This document shows positions 1 to 6,314 of a stretch of DNA of 6,370 nucleotides, piece after piece. The number at the start of each line of letters is the position of its first letter. The stretch's first letter is position 1. The DNA comes from Nitrososphaera sp. (GTDB taxonomy: Archaea > Thermoproteota > Nitrososphaeria > Nitrososphaerales > Nitrososphaeraceae), in the NCBI GenBank assembly GCA_023252395.1, contig JAJPDY010000069.1, positions 1 through 6,370 on the forward strand, in the 5' to 3' direction. The translations under genes and the position numbers were made by a program. The notes below the pieces were generated by a model, which was not told the origin of the DNA, made no database searches, and was given only the letters and a program-made list of their open reading frames with translations.

Positions 1-1206
1 CATCTCATCGACTCGATGATACTGACTAGGATATTTGACAGCATCATGGACCTAAAGGGCGAATTTCAGGTGCTCGAGTTCACTGTCGGCAAGAAAAAGG
101 GCGACTCTAGCTACGCACGCCTTTTGGTGAAGGGCAAGAGCAAAGAGCACCTCGAAGACCTGCTTGAGCAGGTATACAGGTCCGGCGCCCAGCCCATGTC
201 GGTGCAGGAAGTCAGGTTAGAACCTGCCCCAAAAGACATGGTGATGCCTGACGACTTTTACAGCACCACAAACAACACCACGAAGGTCTTTTACGCGGGC
301 CAGTGGATAGAGGTGCGCAACATGATGATGGACAAGTGCATCGTGGTTGACACAAAAAAGAAAACTGCCGAGTGCAAGATGGTGCGGGACATCGCCAAGG
401 GCGACATGGTAGTTGTAGGCGAGGGCGGGGTCAAGATAATTCCGCTAGAGCGCCCAAGGGAAGGCATTGACATTTTCCAGTTCATGAGTAGCTCGAGCTC
501 TAGCGAGCGGCCGACACAGCACATTGCAAGAAAAGTTGCAAGCGACATTTACGAAACAAAAAAGGAAGGTGGCAAGATAATCGTGGTTTCCGGCCCTGTG
601 CTCGTGCACTCTGGAGCCGCAGAAGCGCTGGCAAGCCTCATACGGATGGGCTTTATCGACGGGGTGCTTGCGGGCAACGCGCTGGCGGTGCACGACGTTG
701 AAAACGCGCTGCTGGGCACGTCACTTGGCATGCGCGTCACTGACGGCACGCTTGCGGTTAGGGGACACCGGAACCACATGCAGGCCATCAACGAAGTCTT
801 CAAGGCCGGCGGGCTCCGGGCGATGGTGGAGAAAAAGATCCTGAAAAGCGGCGTGATGTACGAATGCATAAAGAACAACGTGCCATTCGTGCTTGCCGGC
901 TCTATCCGAGACGACGGGCCGCTGCCTGACGTTGTCACTGACGTTGTCGAAGCCCAGAGAAAATACAAGGAAGTGGTAAAGGGGGCAAAGATGGTGCTGA
1001 TGTTCTCTACCATGCTCCACTCTATCGCGGTGGGCAACATGCTTCCTGCAGCGGTCAAGGTCGTGGCAGTAGACATCAGCCAGCCCGTGGTGACAAAGCT
1101 AATAGACCGCGGCACAGCTCAGGCGATAGGCATCGTGACAGACGTAGGGGCGTTTCTGCCAATCGTAGTCGAGCACCTGAAGGAAATAGCCGGCAAGCAT
1201 AAATAG
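1..1206 (+). CDS. Archaeal ornithine cyclodeaminase-like protein, TIGR00300 (LOR/SDH conserved region) family; 5' end outside window
   Basis: Likely an NAD-dependent cytosolic enzyme converting L-ornithine to L-proline plus ammonia, the activity known for archaeal members of this family and for the related C-terminal part of cyanobacterial AgrE/ArgZ. Counting from the ATG at 16, the N-terminal LOR/SDH domain spans about residues 1-100 (EVLEF-like 'QVLEFTVGKKKGDSSYARLLV'-type core at 18-38). The C-terminal nucleotide-binding part has family blocks 'VSGPVLVHSGAAEALASLIR' (191-210), 'FVLAGSIRDDGPLPDVVTDV' (291-310) and 'STMLHSIAVGN' (331-341). The frame stays open to base 1 and encodes HLIDS before that ATG; relatives carry 'GH(L/I)IDS' after a short N-terminus, so the true start probably lies upstream and the 16 ATG is internal. 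Six serines at 158-163 sit where relatives read about 'FMSSEVSSE'. Family assignment is firm; substrate is inferred. No T-run terminator follows. Confidence 0.9.
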   Translation, partial: HLIDSMILTRIFDSIMDLKGEFQVLEFTVGKKKGDSSYARLLVKGKSKEHLEDLLEQVYRSGAQPMSVQEVRLEPAPKDMVMPDDFYSTTNNTTKVFYAGQWIEVRNMMMDKCIVVDTKKKTAECKMVRDIAKGDMVVVGEGGVKIIPLERPREGIDIFQFMSSSSSSERPTQHIARKVASDIYETKKEGGKIIVVSGPVLVHSGAAEALASLIRMGFIDGVLAGNALAVHDVENALLGTSLGMRVTDGTLAVRGHRNHMQAINEVFKAGGLRAMVEKKILKSGVMYECIKNNVPFVLAGSIRDDGPLPDVVTDVVEAQRKYKEVVKGAKMVLMFSTMLHSIAVGNMLPAAVKVVAVDISQPVVTKLIDRGTAQAIGIVTDVGAFLPIVVEHLKEIAGKHK

Positions 1207-1260
1207 ACTATATAGACTCTGTGCCAAAACCCTAAATCCACATTCGCCTATATATTATAT
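1207..1260 (+). promoter_or_regulatory. AT-rich candidate promoter region of the slipin gene
   Basis: The 60-nt gap before the slipin start holds two TATA-like stretches, ACTATATAG at 1207-1215 and TATATATTATAT at 1249-1260. The first would place initiation near 1237, leaving a leader of about 30 nt. The second is only about 13 nt before the ATG and would place initiation inside the gene, so it is either not the TATA box or implies a later start, and no good later ATG exists near the N-terminus. No strong Shine-Dalgarno sequence is visible; only GAGA at 1261-1264 abuts the start. That a promoter is here is reasonable; which box is used is unresolved. Confidence 0.45.
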
Positions 1261-1266
1261 GAGAAA

Positions 1267-2229
1267 ATGTCACACATATTCAGCATATCTGAAAGGCTGG
1301 TAAGCCAGAAAGGGTCAGGCGCGCACGTAGTGGCTGGCCTCATAATACTGGTAGTCGGAGTAGCGCTCGGGCTATCGATTGAAAGTGACGCAATAGTGTA
1401 CGCGGCAATCATCTTCGGGCTGGCCATAATCATCTCGGCCTTCCTGATGATAGTAAAGCAGTACGAAAGGGCGATAATACTGCGGCTTGGCAGGTACCAG
1501 AGGCAGGTCGGGCCGGGAGTCCAGTCAAGGATACCGTTCATGGACAGCATCCTTGTAGTGGACGTCAGAGAAAAGGTCAGGGAATTCAAGGCAGAGCGCA
1601 TGCTCACAAAGGACAACGTGCCTGTGACCATAGACGCGATCCTGCGCTACCGGATAGTCGAGGAACGGGCCCGTGACGCAATACTAAACGTAGAGAACTT
1701 TAACGATATGATCCAGCAGGTGTCGCAGACGACACTCAGAAACAACATTGGCTCCTCTGCGTTTCAGGACATCCTGTCAAAAAGGGAGGAGATAAACCAG
1801 CACGTAAAGACGATAATCGCGCAGGAAGCGATCAACTGGGGAGTCGAAGTAACCGGCGTTGAAATCAGGCAGGTGATAATCCCGCAAGAGCTTGAAGCCG
1901 CCATGTCGATGCAGGCGCAGGCAGAGCGTGAAAAGAATGCTAGGGTGACATACGGCGAGTCGGAGGTCTTGGTCGCAAAGCAGTTTGAGGAAGCGTCAAG
2001 GGTGTATGAAAACAACCCCGTGGCGTACGCGCTCAGGCAGTCCAACATGCTGTACGAGTCGATAAAGGTGCAGGGGAACACGATAGTCATGATCCCGTCA
2101 GAGTCTCTCAACTCGATGGGGTTTGGGAACCTCGGGATGACTCTTGCGTACCTAGAGAGCACAAAGAGCGCCGCGGCAAAGTCAAAGTTGAGTGCGGCAG
2201 ATGCCAGCGCCGCAAAAAGCAATCAATAA
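1267..2229 (+). CDS. Slipin: stomatin-like SPFH/band 7 membrane protein
   Basis: An integral membrane scaffold protein of the stomatin/prohibitin (SPFH) superfamily; members oligomerise on the inner face of the membrane and organise or protect membrane proteins. Two hydrophobic helices (about 21-38 and 42-63) form an N-terminal hairpin, followed by '[13 protein letters not shown]' (65-77) and the band 7 landmarks '[20 protein letters not shown]' (82-101), '[17 protein letters not shown]' (114-130) and '[16 protein letters not shown]' (194-209). The coiled-coil segment runs about 209-255 with '[10 protein letters not shown]' (218-227). A hydrophobic '[13 protein letters not shown]' stretch (271-283) resembles the C-terminal region cleaved in archaeal p-stomatin by its NfeD-type protease. 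The tail 300-320 is Ala/Ser/Lys-rich. The usual NfeD partner is not adjacent in this window. The ATG at 1267 is the only good start before the first membrane helix. The family is clear; the specific role is unknown. Confidence 0.92.
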   Translation: MSHIFSISERLVSQKGSGAHVVAGLIILVVGVALGLSIESDAIVYAAIIFGLAIIISAFLMIVKQYERAIILRLGRYQRQVGPGVQSRIPFMDSILVVDVREKVREFKAERMLTKDNVPVTIDAILRYRIVEERARDAILNVENFNDMIQQVSQTTLRNNIGSSAFQDILSKREEINQHVKTIIAQEAINWGVEVTGVEIRQVIIPQELEAAMSMQAQAEREKNARVTYGESEVLVAKQFEEASRVYENNPVAYALRQSNMLYESIKVQGNTIVMIPSESLNSMGFGNLGMTLAYLESTKSAAAKSKLSAADASAAKSNQ

Positions 2230-2233
2230 AATA
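2225..2233 (+). promoter_or_regulatory. Candidate TATA box for msrB (leaderless-type spacing)
   Basis: AATAAAATA overlaps the slipin stop codon and is centred about 27 nt before the msrB ATG, the spacing expected if transcription starts at or next to the start codon. The 26-nt gap has no Shine-Dalgarno sequence, which fits a leaderless transcript. msrB could still also be read through from the slipin gene. Confidence 0.45.
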
Positions 2234-2255
2234 CGCGGGGCGCACAATCCAGCAT

Positions 2256-2666
2256 ATGGTCAGCAAGCCTGCAGATAAGGAAAAGTGGAAGAACCAGCTG
2301 ACGCCGGACCAGTACGAGGTGTGCTGGAACAAGGGCACCGAGCCCCCTTTCTCTGGCGAGTACCACGACAGCAAGGACAAGGGAGTCTACAAGTGCGTCT
2401 GCTGCGGAAGTGACTTATTCAGCTCTGACACGAAATTTGACTCTGGCACCGGCTGGCCCAGCTTTTGGGAGCCTGCCAAAGAAGGCAGCGTAAAGGAAGA
2501 GACGGACAAAAGCTATGGCATGACGAGGACCGAAGTGGACTGCGCCAAGTGCGGCGCCCACCTCGGGCACGTCTTTGACGACGGCCCAAACCCGACTGGC
2601 CTGCGCTACTGCATCAACTCGCTATCGCTAAAGCTGGCAAAGGGTGCGACGACTGGCAATGAATGA
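2256..2666 (+). CDS. msrB: Peptide-methionine (R)-S-oxide reductase MsrB
   Basis: Reduces the R epimer of methionine sulfoxide in oxidised proteins, with electrons usually from thioredoxin; cytosolic (no signal peptide). At 136 residues it is a complete single-domain MsrB. It opens with '[20 protein letters not shown]' (15-34), has the zinc motifs C47-x-x-C50 and C96-x-x-C99, the substrate-pocket motif '[11 protein letters not shown]' (61-71), 'AHLGHVF' with His102 and His105, and 'GLRYCINS' (115-122) holding the catalytic Cys119 and Asn121. The position that is the resolving Cys in many MsrBs ('SGCGWPSF') is Thr65 here, so regeneration would need another thiol; Cys23 or Cys49 are the spare cysteines. 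Its last 8 nt overlap the next gene. The ATG at 2256 gives the usual short N-terminus before the domain. Confidence 0.97.
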   Translation: MVSKPADKEKWKNQLTPDQYEVCWNKGTEPPFSGEYHDSKDKGVYKCVCCGSDLFSSDTKFDSGTGWPSFWEPAKEGSVKEETDKSYGMTRTEVDCAKCGAHLGHVFDDGPNPTGLRYCINSLSLKLAKGATTGNE

Positions 2667-2955
2667 ATGGTCAGAGTGGCTGAATTTTGACAGGGCAAGT
2701 GTAGAGGCTGTACCCGAGTCGCCCGGCGTTTGCATGATGCACGCAAGCATGAAGGTGATGTACATCGGAGGCAGCCAAAACATCAGGCAGACTCTGCTTG
2801 AACGCCTGTCGGATGAGTGCACAAGCAAGGCAAAGCGCTTCCATTACCTACTGACTCCTTCATACGACCAGATGAAAGAGCAGATGCTCAAAGAGTACGC
2901 CGAAAAGCATGGCGGCAGCCTGCCGATGTGCATGGGACCGCAAAAAGCGCTATAG
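2659..2955 (+). CDS. Small GIY-YIG-like protein (DUF7508-type), function unknown
   Basis: A 98-residue cytosolic protein. Residues 18-50 match the start of a GIY-YIG nuclease fold: 'VPESPGVC' followed by '[19 protein letters not shown]' (32-50), comparable to the UvrC-type GVY...YIG...NLKKRL pattern with Arg43 in the helix. The first-motif Tyr is Cys25, and no clear catalytic Glu follows, so nuclease activity is doubtful. The C-terminal half ('[12 protein letters not shown]', then a charged helix and '[11 protein letters not shown]') resembles the conserved end of small archaeal GIY-YIG-like proteins, from memory rather than a search. I chose the ATG at 2659 over the in-frame GTG at 2644; it overlaps the msrB end by 8 nt, suggesting translational coupling. 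GGGTG at 2642-2646 is a weak, distant Shine-Dalgarno candidate. The role is unknown. Confidence 0.78.
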   Translation: MNEWSEWLNFDRASVEAVPESPGVCMMHASMKVMYIGGSQNIRQTLLERLSDECTSKAKRFHYLLTPSYDQMKEQMLKEYAEKHGGSLPMCMGPQKAL

Positions 2956-2960
2956 CCGAA

Positions 2961-2976
2961 ATAGAGAAATCTCTAT
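2961..2976. repeat. Perfect 7-bp inverted repeat with 2-nt spacer, possible operator
   Basis: ATAGAGA-AA-TCTCTAT: both arms pair perfectly. It lies in the 72-nt gap between the GIY-YIG-like gene and the propeller gene, ending 22 nt before the candidate TATA box. The 2-nt spacer and absence of a following T-run argue against a terminator hairpin; a dimeric regulator site upstream of the promoter is the better reading. No regulator can be named. Confidence 0.5.
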
Positions 2977-2998
2977 CAGAGGCACATTCGATAATCCA

Positions 2999-3008
2999 TT
3001 ATTATAAT
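2999..3008 (+). promoter_or_regulatory. Candidate TATA box for the secreted propeller gene
   Basis: TTATTATAAT is centred about 25 nt before the ATG at 3028, in an otherwise GC-richer context, matching the archaeal TATA box distance for a leaderless transcript. No Shine-Dalgarno sequence lies between it and the start codon. Confidence 0.6.
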
Positions 3009-3027
3009 GAATGAACGTGTGTAGCGA

Positions 3028-4881
3028 ATGCGTTACTCATTACTACTTGTTACACTGAGCCTGGCAGCAATGCTTGTGCTGGCCACGCCACTAGGATACA
3101 ACATTTTTGCAAATGCCCAGGAAGCAGAAGACCACGAACATGCAGAACACGCAGCTAAAGCAGACGGCCCATCTGTAGAGGATTCAAACCTTGCAGTGGA
3201 GAAAATAGTCGACGATCTCAGGCAGCCAACCACGATGGCTTTTCTGGACAAAGACAGGATGCTGGTACTTGAAAAGGACAACGGCACCGTGAGGATGGTC
3301 AAAGACGGCAAGCTCCAGCCAGAGCCGCTGCTAGATGTTGCAGTTGCAAATGACAACGAAAGGGGAATGCTTGGCATCGCCATTTCAAAGGAAAATGGCA
3401 CCACCTACGTGTTCCTCTACTTTACCGAGTCAGGAGGAGGGGCTGACGGCGACGACAAGAAAGGAGTTGCGCCAGCAGGCAATCGCCTGTACAGGTACGA
3501 GCTGCAGGGCGACCATTTGGTGAACCCCAAGATGCTGCTAGACCTGCCGGCACTGCCGGGGCCGCGCTATAATGGCGGTCCGGTGGCTGTTGGGCCTGAC
3601 GGCTTTGTCTACATGATAATTGGCGACGTCGAAGGCCACAATAGCACCGCGCAGAACTTCCAGAACAGTTCTGCGGCAGACGGGACAAGCGGGGTGTTGA
3701 GGGTAGGCAAGAACGGCCAGGTCCCACCAAGCATAATTGGAAGCGGCACCTTTGGCAAGTACTACTATGCCTACGGCATCCGCAACAGCTTTGGGCTGGC
3801 TTTCGATCCCAAGACTGACAAATTGTGGGACACGGAAAACGGCCCAGCGTTTGGCGACGAAATCAACCTTGTAGAGCCCGGCTTTAACAGCGGGTGGAGG
3901 GACGTGCAGGGAATGGCCTCGCCTGAGGACCTTACCGGCCTTGTACTGTACAACTCACGGAGCCACTACAGCAACCCCGAGTTTACCTGGAATAACACTG
4001 TCGGGCCCACCGCGCTAGACTTCCTTAATTCAAGCAAGCTGGGACAGAAATATCAGGACAACATGTTTGTAGGAGACATCAACAACGGCACGCTGTACCG
4101 CTTTGAGCTGAACGGGAACAGGACAGGGCTTAATCTTAATGGAGACTTGGCAGACTTGGTGGCAGACACTCCGCAAGAAACCAAGGATGTCACGTTTGGC
4201 ACCGGCTTTGGCGGAATCACCGACATCAAGACCGGCCCTGACGGCTACCTGTATGTGCTGTCATTCGTTGAAGGCGCGATATACCGGATAGCCCCTGCAG
4301 ACGTATCAGCAGGAACATCAGCTGAAGTACAGCAAGAGCCAAAAGAACAACATGAAGAGACTACAACAACTGCTACAGCTGACCTGACAGTAGAATCAGC
4401 CGACCTCTCGGGCAACGCAATTACAGGCATGCACACAACCATCAAGGCGGACAATGGCACCGTCGTGGAAGATGGGTTCACTCCAGTAAAATTCACCGGG
4501 AAGCAAGGCGACAAGTACACAGTAACAGTAGATGATTTCCGCGACAGGAAATTTGACCACTGGGACAACAACGACACTGACAGAGAAAAGACAGTAACCC
4601 TAGACCACGACACAACAATCACGGCGCATTACGACATCCACTCTGCCGCTGCCGACGATTCCAAGCACACCATAATAGACAGGCTTGACAACCTCTTGAA
4701 CAGCGACAACTGTGACGACAAAGACAGACACAGCATTGGCAAGACAGTCAACAAAATCATAAAGGACATTTTCGGCAACGACCGCGGTGACTCGCTAGAC
4801 AAGATACTCAAATTAAGTCCAGAATGCGCAGGCGATATCCGCGAGCACAACAACGGAGGCAATGATAACCAAGAAAACTAG
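3028..4881 (+). CDS. Secreted glucose/sorbosone dehydrogenase-like beta-propeller protein with C-terminal thaumarchaeal surface module
   Basis: An exported 617-residue protein. A signal peptide covers 1-30 (hydrophobic core 4-22; 'FANA' then Gln31). A short His/acid stretch follows (His36, 38, 41). The six-bladed propeller of the PQQ sugar dehydrogenase family spans about 55-424: 'ERGMLGIAI' (111-119), 'GGPVAVGPDGFVYMIIGD' (183-200), 'YGIRNSFGLAF' (249-259), 'ENGPAFGDEINLVEPG' (270-285) and 'ITDIKTGPDGYLYVL' (397-411). Known soluble enzymes oxidise aldose sugars with PQQ and calcium. The GIRN Arg252-Asn253 and Gly-Pro calcium loop are kept, but the catalytic His position is Tyr181 and three basic PQQ contacts appear replaced, so activity is uncertain. 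A Thr/Glu/Gln linker (427-450) leads to a beta-sandwich-like module (451-536) common in thaumarchaeal surface proteins, then a charged tail with Cys562 and Cys600. Ten N-x-S/T sequons suggest glycosylation. No C-terminal membrane anchor is visible. Confidence 0.85.
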   Translation: MRYSLLLVTLSLAAMLVLATPLGYNIFANAQEAEDHEHAEHAAKADGPSVEDSNLAVEKIVDDLRQPTTMAFLDKDRMLVLEKDNGTVRMVKDGKLQPEPLLDVAVANDNERGMLGIAISKENGTTYVFLYFTESGGGADGDDKKGVAPAGNRLYRYELQGDHLVNPKMLLDLPALPGPRYNGGPVAVGPDGFVYMIIGDVEGHNSTAQNFQNSSAADGTSGVLRVGKNGQVPPSIIGSGTFGKYYYAYGIRNSFGLAFDPKTDKLWDTENGPAFGDEINLVEPGFNSGWRDVQGMASPEDLTGLVLYNSRSHYSNPEFTWNNTVGPTALDFLNSSKLGQKYQDNMFVGDINNGTLYRFELNGNRTGLNLNGDLADLVADTPQETKDVTFGTGFGGITDIKTGPDGYLYVLSFVEGAIYRIAPADVSAGTSAEVQQEPKEQHEETTTTATADLTVESADLSGNAITGMHTTIKADNGTVVEDGFTPVKFTGKQGDKYTVTVDDFRDRKFDHWDNNDTDREKTVTLDHDTTITAHYDIHSAAADDSKHTIIDRLDNLLNSDNCDDKDRHSIGKTVNKIIKDIFGNDRGDSLDKILKLSPECAGDIREHNNGGNDNQEN

Positions 4882-6314
4882 GACTCTGTTAGCCTCTTCT
4901 GTATCATCTCAAGCGCGGCCTTCGGGTCCGCCCTCCCTTTTGTTGCCTGCATGACCTTGCCAAGCAAAAAGTTTGCGGCATTTGGATTGCGCTTTGCGTC
5001 CTGAACCGCCGCCTGCTCTGCCTGAAAGACAGAGTCTATGGCTTGTGTCAGCGCGCCTGCGTCATCTATTTTTGTGGCATGCGTCTTTTTCGCCACCTGC
5101 GCCGGCATCTCGCCAGTCTTTACTACCTGGCTCAGGATCTGCTTGGCAGTTGCCCTGCTCACCACGTCCTGATCGACGAGCTTTGCCAGATCCGCGATGT
5201 GCTCCGGCCCGATCTTTAACCCTGCAAAGAGCGACCTGTCTTCCTTCTGCCGCTCGTCGACAAAGCTCATGAGATCGGTGACTATCCAGTTTGCTATCTC
5301 TTTTGGCGACGAATGCATCTTTATCGCCGCCTCGAAAAAGTCAGCCAGCTCTTTGTTGTCAATCAACACCTGCGCGACGTGGGCGGAAAGGCCGTACTTT
5401 GAAACAAACCGGTCCTTGCGCGCGTCAGGGAGCTCTGGCATCAGCTGCCTTGCAAATGAATTAAACTCGCTTCCAAGGACTACCGATGGGATGTCTGGCT
5501 CTGGAAAGTAGCGGTAGTCCTGCTCTTCCTCTTTTGTCCTTGACTCCTTTGTCACCTTCCTTGCGTCGTCCCAGTGCCGGGTCTCCGACTTGACTTCAAT
5601 GTCACGCGACGTCATTGTTTTCTGCCTAGTGATCTCGTAGCGCAGCGCCTTTTCCACGTCTGCAAACGAGCTGACGTTTTTGATCTCTACTCTGTTGCCG
5701 CCGCCAACCGACACGTTGCCGTCGCAGCGCACCGAGCCCTCCAGCTTTGTGTCGCATATCCCGAGGTGCTCTATTATCGAAGTTATCTTGTCAAGGAAAA
5801 TGCGCACGTCCTTTGGGTCAGCGAAATCCGGCTCTGTCACTATCTCGACTAGCGGGACTCCTGCCCTGTTGTAGTCAATGAGCGTGTAGACGCTTGTCTC
5901 CATGCTGCCGCTTTCATACACGAGCCTGCCGGGATCTTCTTCAAGCTGCACCCGCCTTATTCTGGCGCTTTTTCCATCGCCGTATTCTAGCCGGCCGTCG
6001 ACTCCGATGCTCGTTATACCATAGGCATTGTACTGGGTCAGCTGAAAGTTCTTTGGCAGGTCTGGGTAAAAATAGTTCTTGCGGTAAAACGCGATTTCTT
6101 TTGGGATATTGCAGCCAAGCGCAAGCGAGATCATGCCGGCAAGCTCGACTGCCTTTTTGTTCAGTAGCGGAAGCGTGCCGGGAAGGCCAGAGCATGTCGG
6201 GCACGTGTTTGCGTTTGGCTCCATCCCGCGGTAGTCGCAATTGCAGGAGCAAAAGAGCTTGCTCTTGGCGCCTGTCAGCTGGCAGTGGATTTCAAGGCCG
6301 ATCTTTGTTTCCAT
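4878..6314 (-). CDS. gatB: Asp-tRNA(Asn)/Glu-tRNA(Gln) amidotransferase subunit B
   Basis: The tRNA-binding kinase subunit of GatCAB: it phosphorylates the side chain of mischarged Asp-tRNA(Asn) (or Glu-tRNA(Gln)), which is then amidated with ammonia from GatA. Because archaea use GatDE for glutamine, the Asn route is the likelier role. The 478 residues are full family length: 'GLEIHCQL' (6-13), a cysteine cluster C22/C24/C26 with C38-x-x-C41 (probable zinc site), 'YFYPDLPKNFQLTQYN' (81-96), 'LEEDPGR' (124-130), 'DYNRAGVPLVEIVTEPD' (147-163), 'SVRCDGNVSV' (194-203), 'VEIKNVSSF' (209-217) and 'DYRYFPEPDIP' (266-276). A helical and YqeY-like tail domain occupies about 300-478. The ATG at 6314 shares its A with the gatA stop (TAATG); a CTCCTCT complement of AGAGGAG at 6327-6333 is a somewhat distant Shine-Dalgarno candidate. 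The stop interlocks with that of the convergent propeller gene. Confidence 0.98.
   Translation of the reverse strand: METKIGLEIHCQLTGAKSKLFCSCNCDYRGMEPNANTCPTCSGLPGTLPLLNKKAVELAGMISLALGCNIPKEIAFYRKNYFYPDLPKNFQLTQYNAYGITSIGVDGRLEYGDGKSARIRRVQLEEDPGRLVYESGSMETSVYTLIDYNRAGVPLVEIVTEPDFADPKDVRIFLDKITSIIEHLGICDTKLEGSVRCDGNVSVGGGNRVEIKNVSSFADVEKALRYEITRQKTMTSRDIEVKSETRHWDDARKVTKESRTKEEEQDYRYFPEPDIPSVVLGSEFNSFARQLMPELPDARKDRFVSKYGLSAHVAQVLIDNKELADFFEAAIKMHSSPKEIANWIVTDLMSFVDERQKEDRSLFAGLKIGPEHIADLAKLVDQDVVSRATAKQILSQVVKTGEMPAQVAKKTHATKIDDAGALTQAIDSVFQAEQAAVQDAKRNPNAANFLLGKVMQATKGRADPKAALEMIQKRLTES

Noticed and set aside
490..499. 10-bp palindrome AGCTCGAGCT
   Set aside because: It falls within the serine codon run of a coding sequence; chance and coding constraint suffice.
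928..948. Direct repeat GACGTTGTC-ACT-GACGTTGTC
   Set aside because: It encodes DVV-T-DVV in the conserved 'PLPDVVTDVVEAQ' block of the family, so protein sequence explains it.
549..1115. 188-codon open frame on the minus strand inside the cyclodeaminase gene
   Set aside because: It is antisense to a well-conserved gene, is Ser/Thr-rich without motifs, and reflects the codon bias of the plus strand.
1764..2222. 152-codon minus-strand open frame inside the slipin gene
   Set aside because: Antisense shadow of a conserved coding sequence, with no recognisable domain or promoter.
2644..2658. GTG at 2644 as the start of the GIY-YIG-like gene
   Set aside because: It adds only five residues inside msrB and is not needed for the domain; the ATG at 2659 gives the more usual short overlap.
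2817..3014. 65-codon plus-strand frame across the end of the GIY-YIG-like gene and the following gap
   Set aside because: Mostly a second frame of the real gene; its extension covers the dyad and promoter, and the product has no recognisable features.
3422..3730. 102-codon minus-strand frame opposite the propeller gene
   Set aside because: Low-complexity Arg/Ser/Gln composition, antisense to conserved propeller blades; a shadow.
4702..4740. EF-hand or dockerin-like calcium loop in the Asp-rich tail of the propeller protein
   Set aside because: The Asp spacing around residues 558-568 does not fit the DxDxDG pattern and lacks the glycine and terminal Glu.
4840..4920. Terminator between the convergent genes
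   Set aside because: No T-run and no convincing hairpin on either strand.
4973..5272. Plus-strand open frame opposite gatB
   Set aside because: Pro/Ser/Arg-rich shadow of gatB on the other strand, without homology-like motifs.
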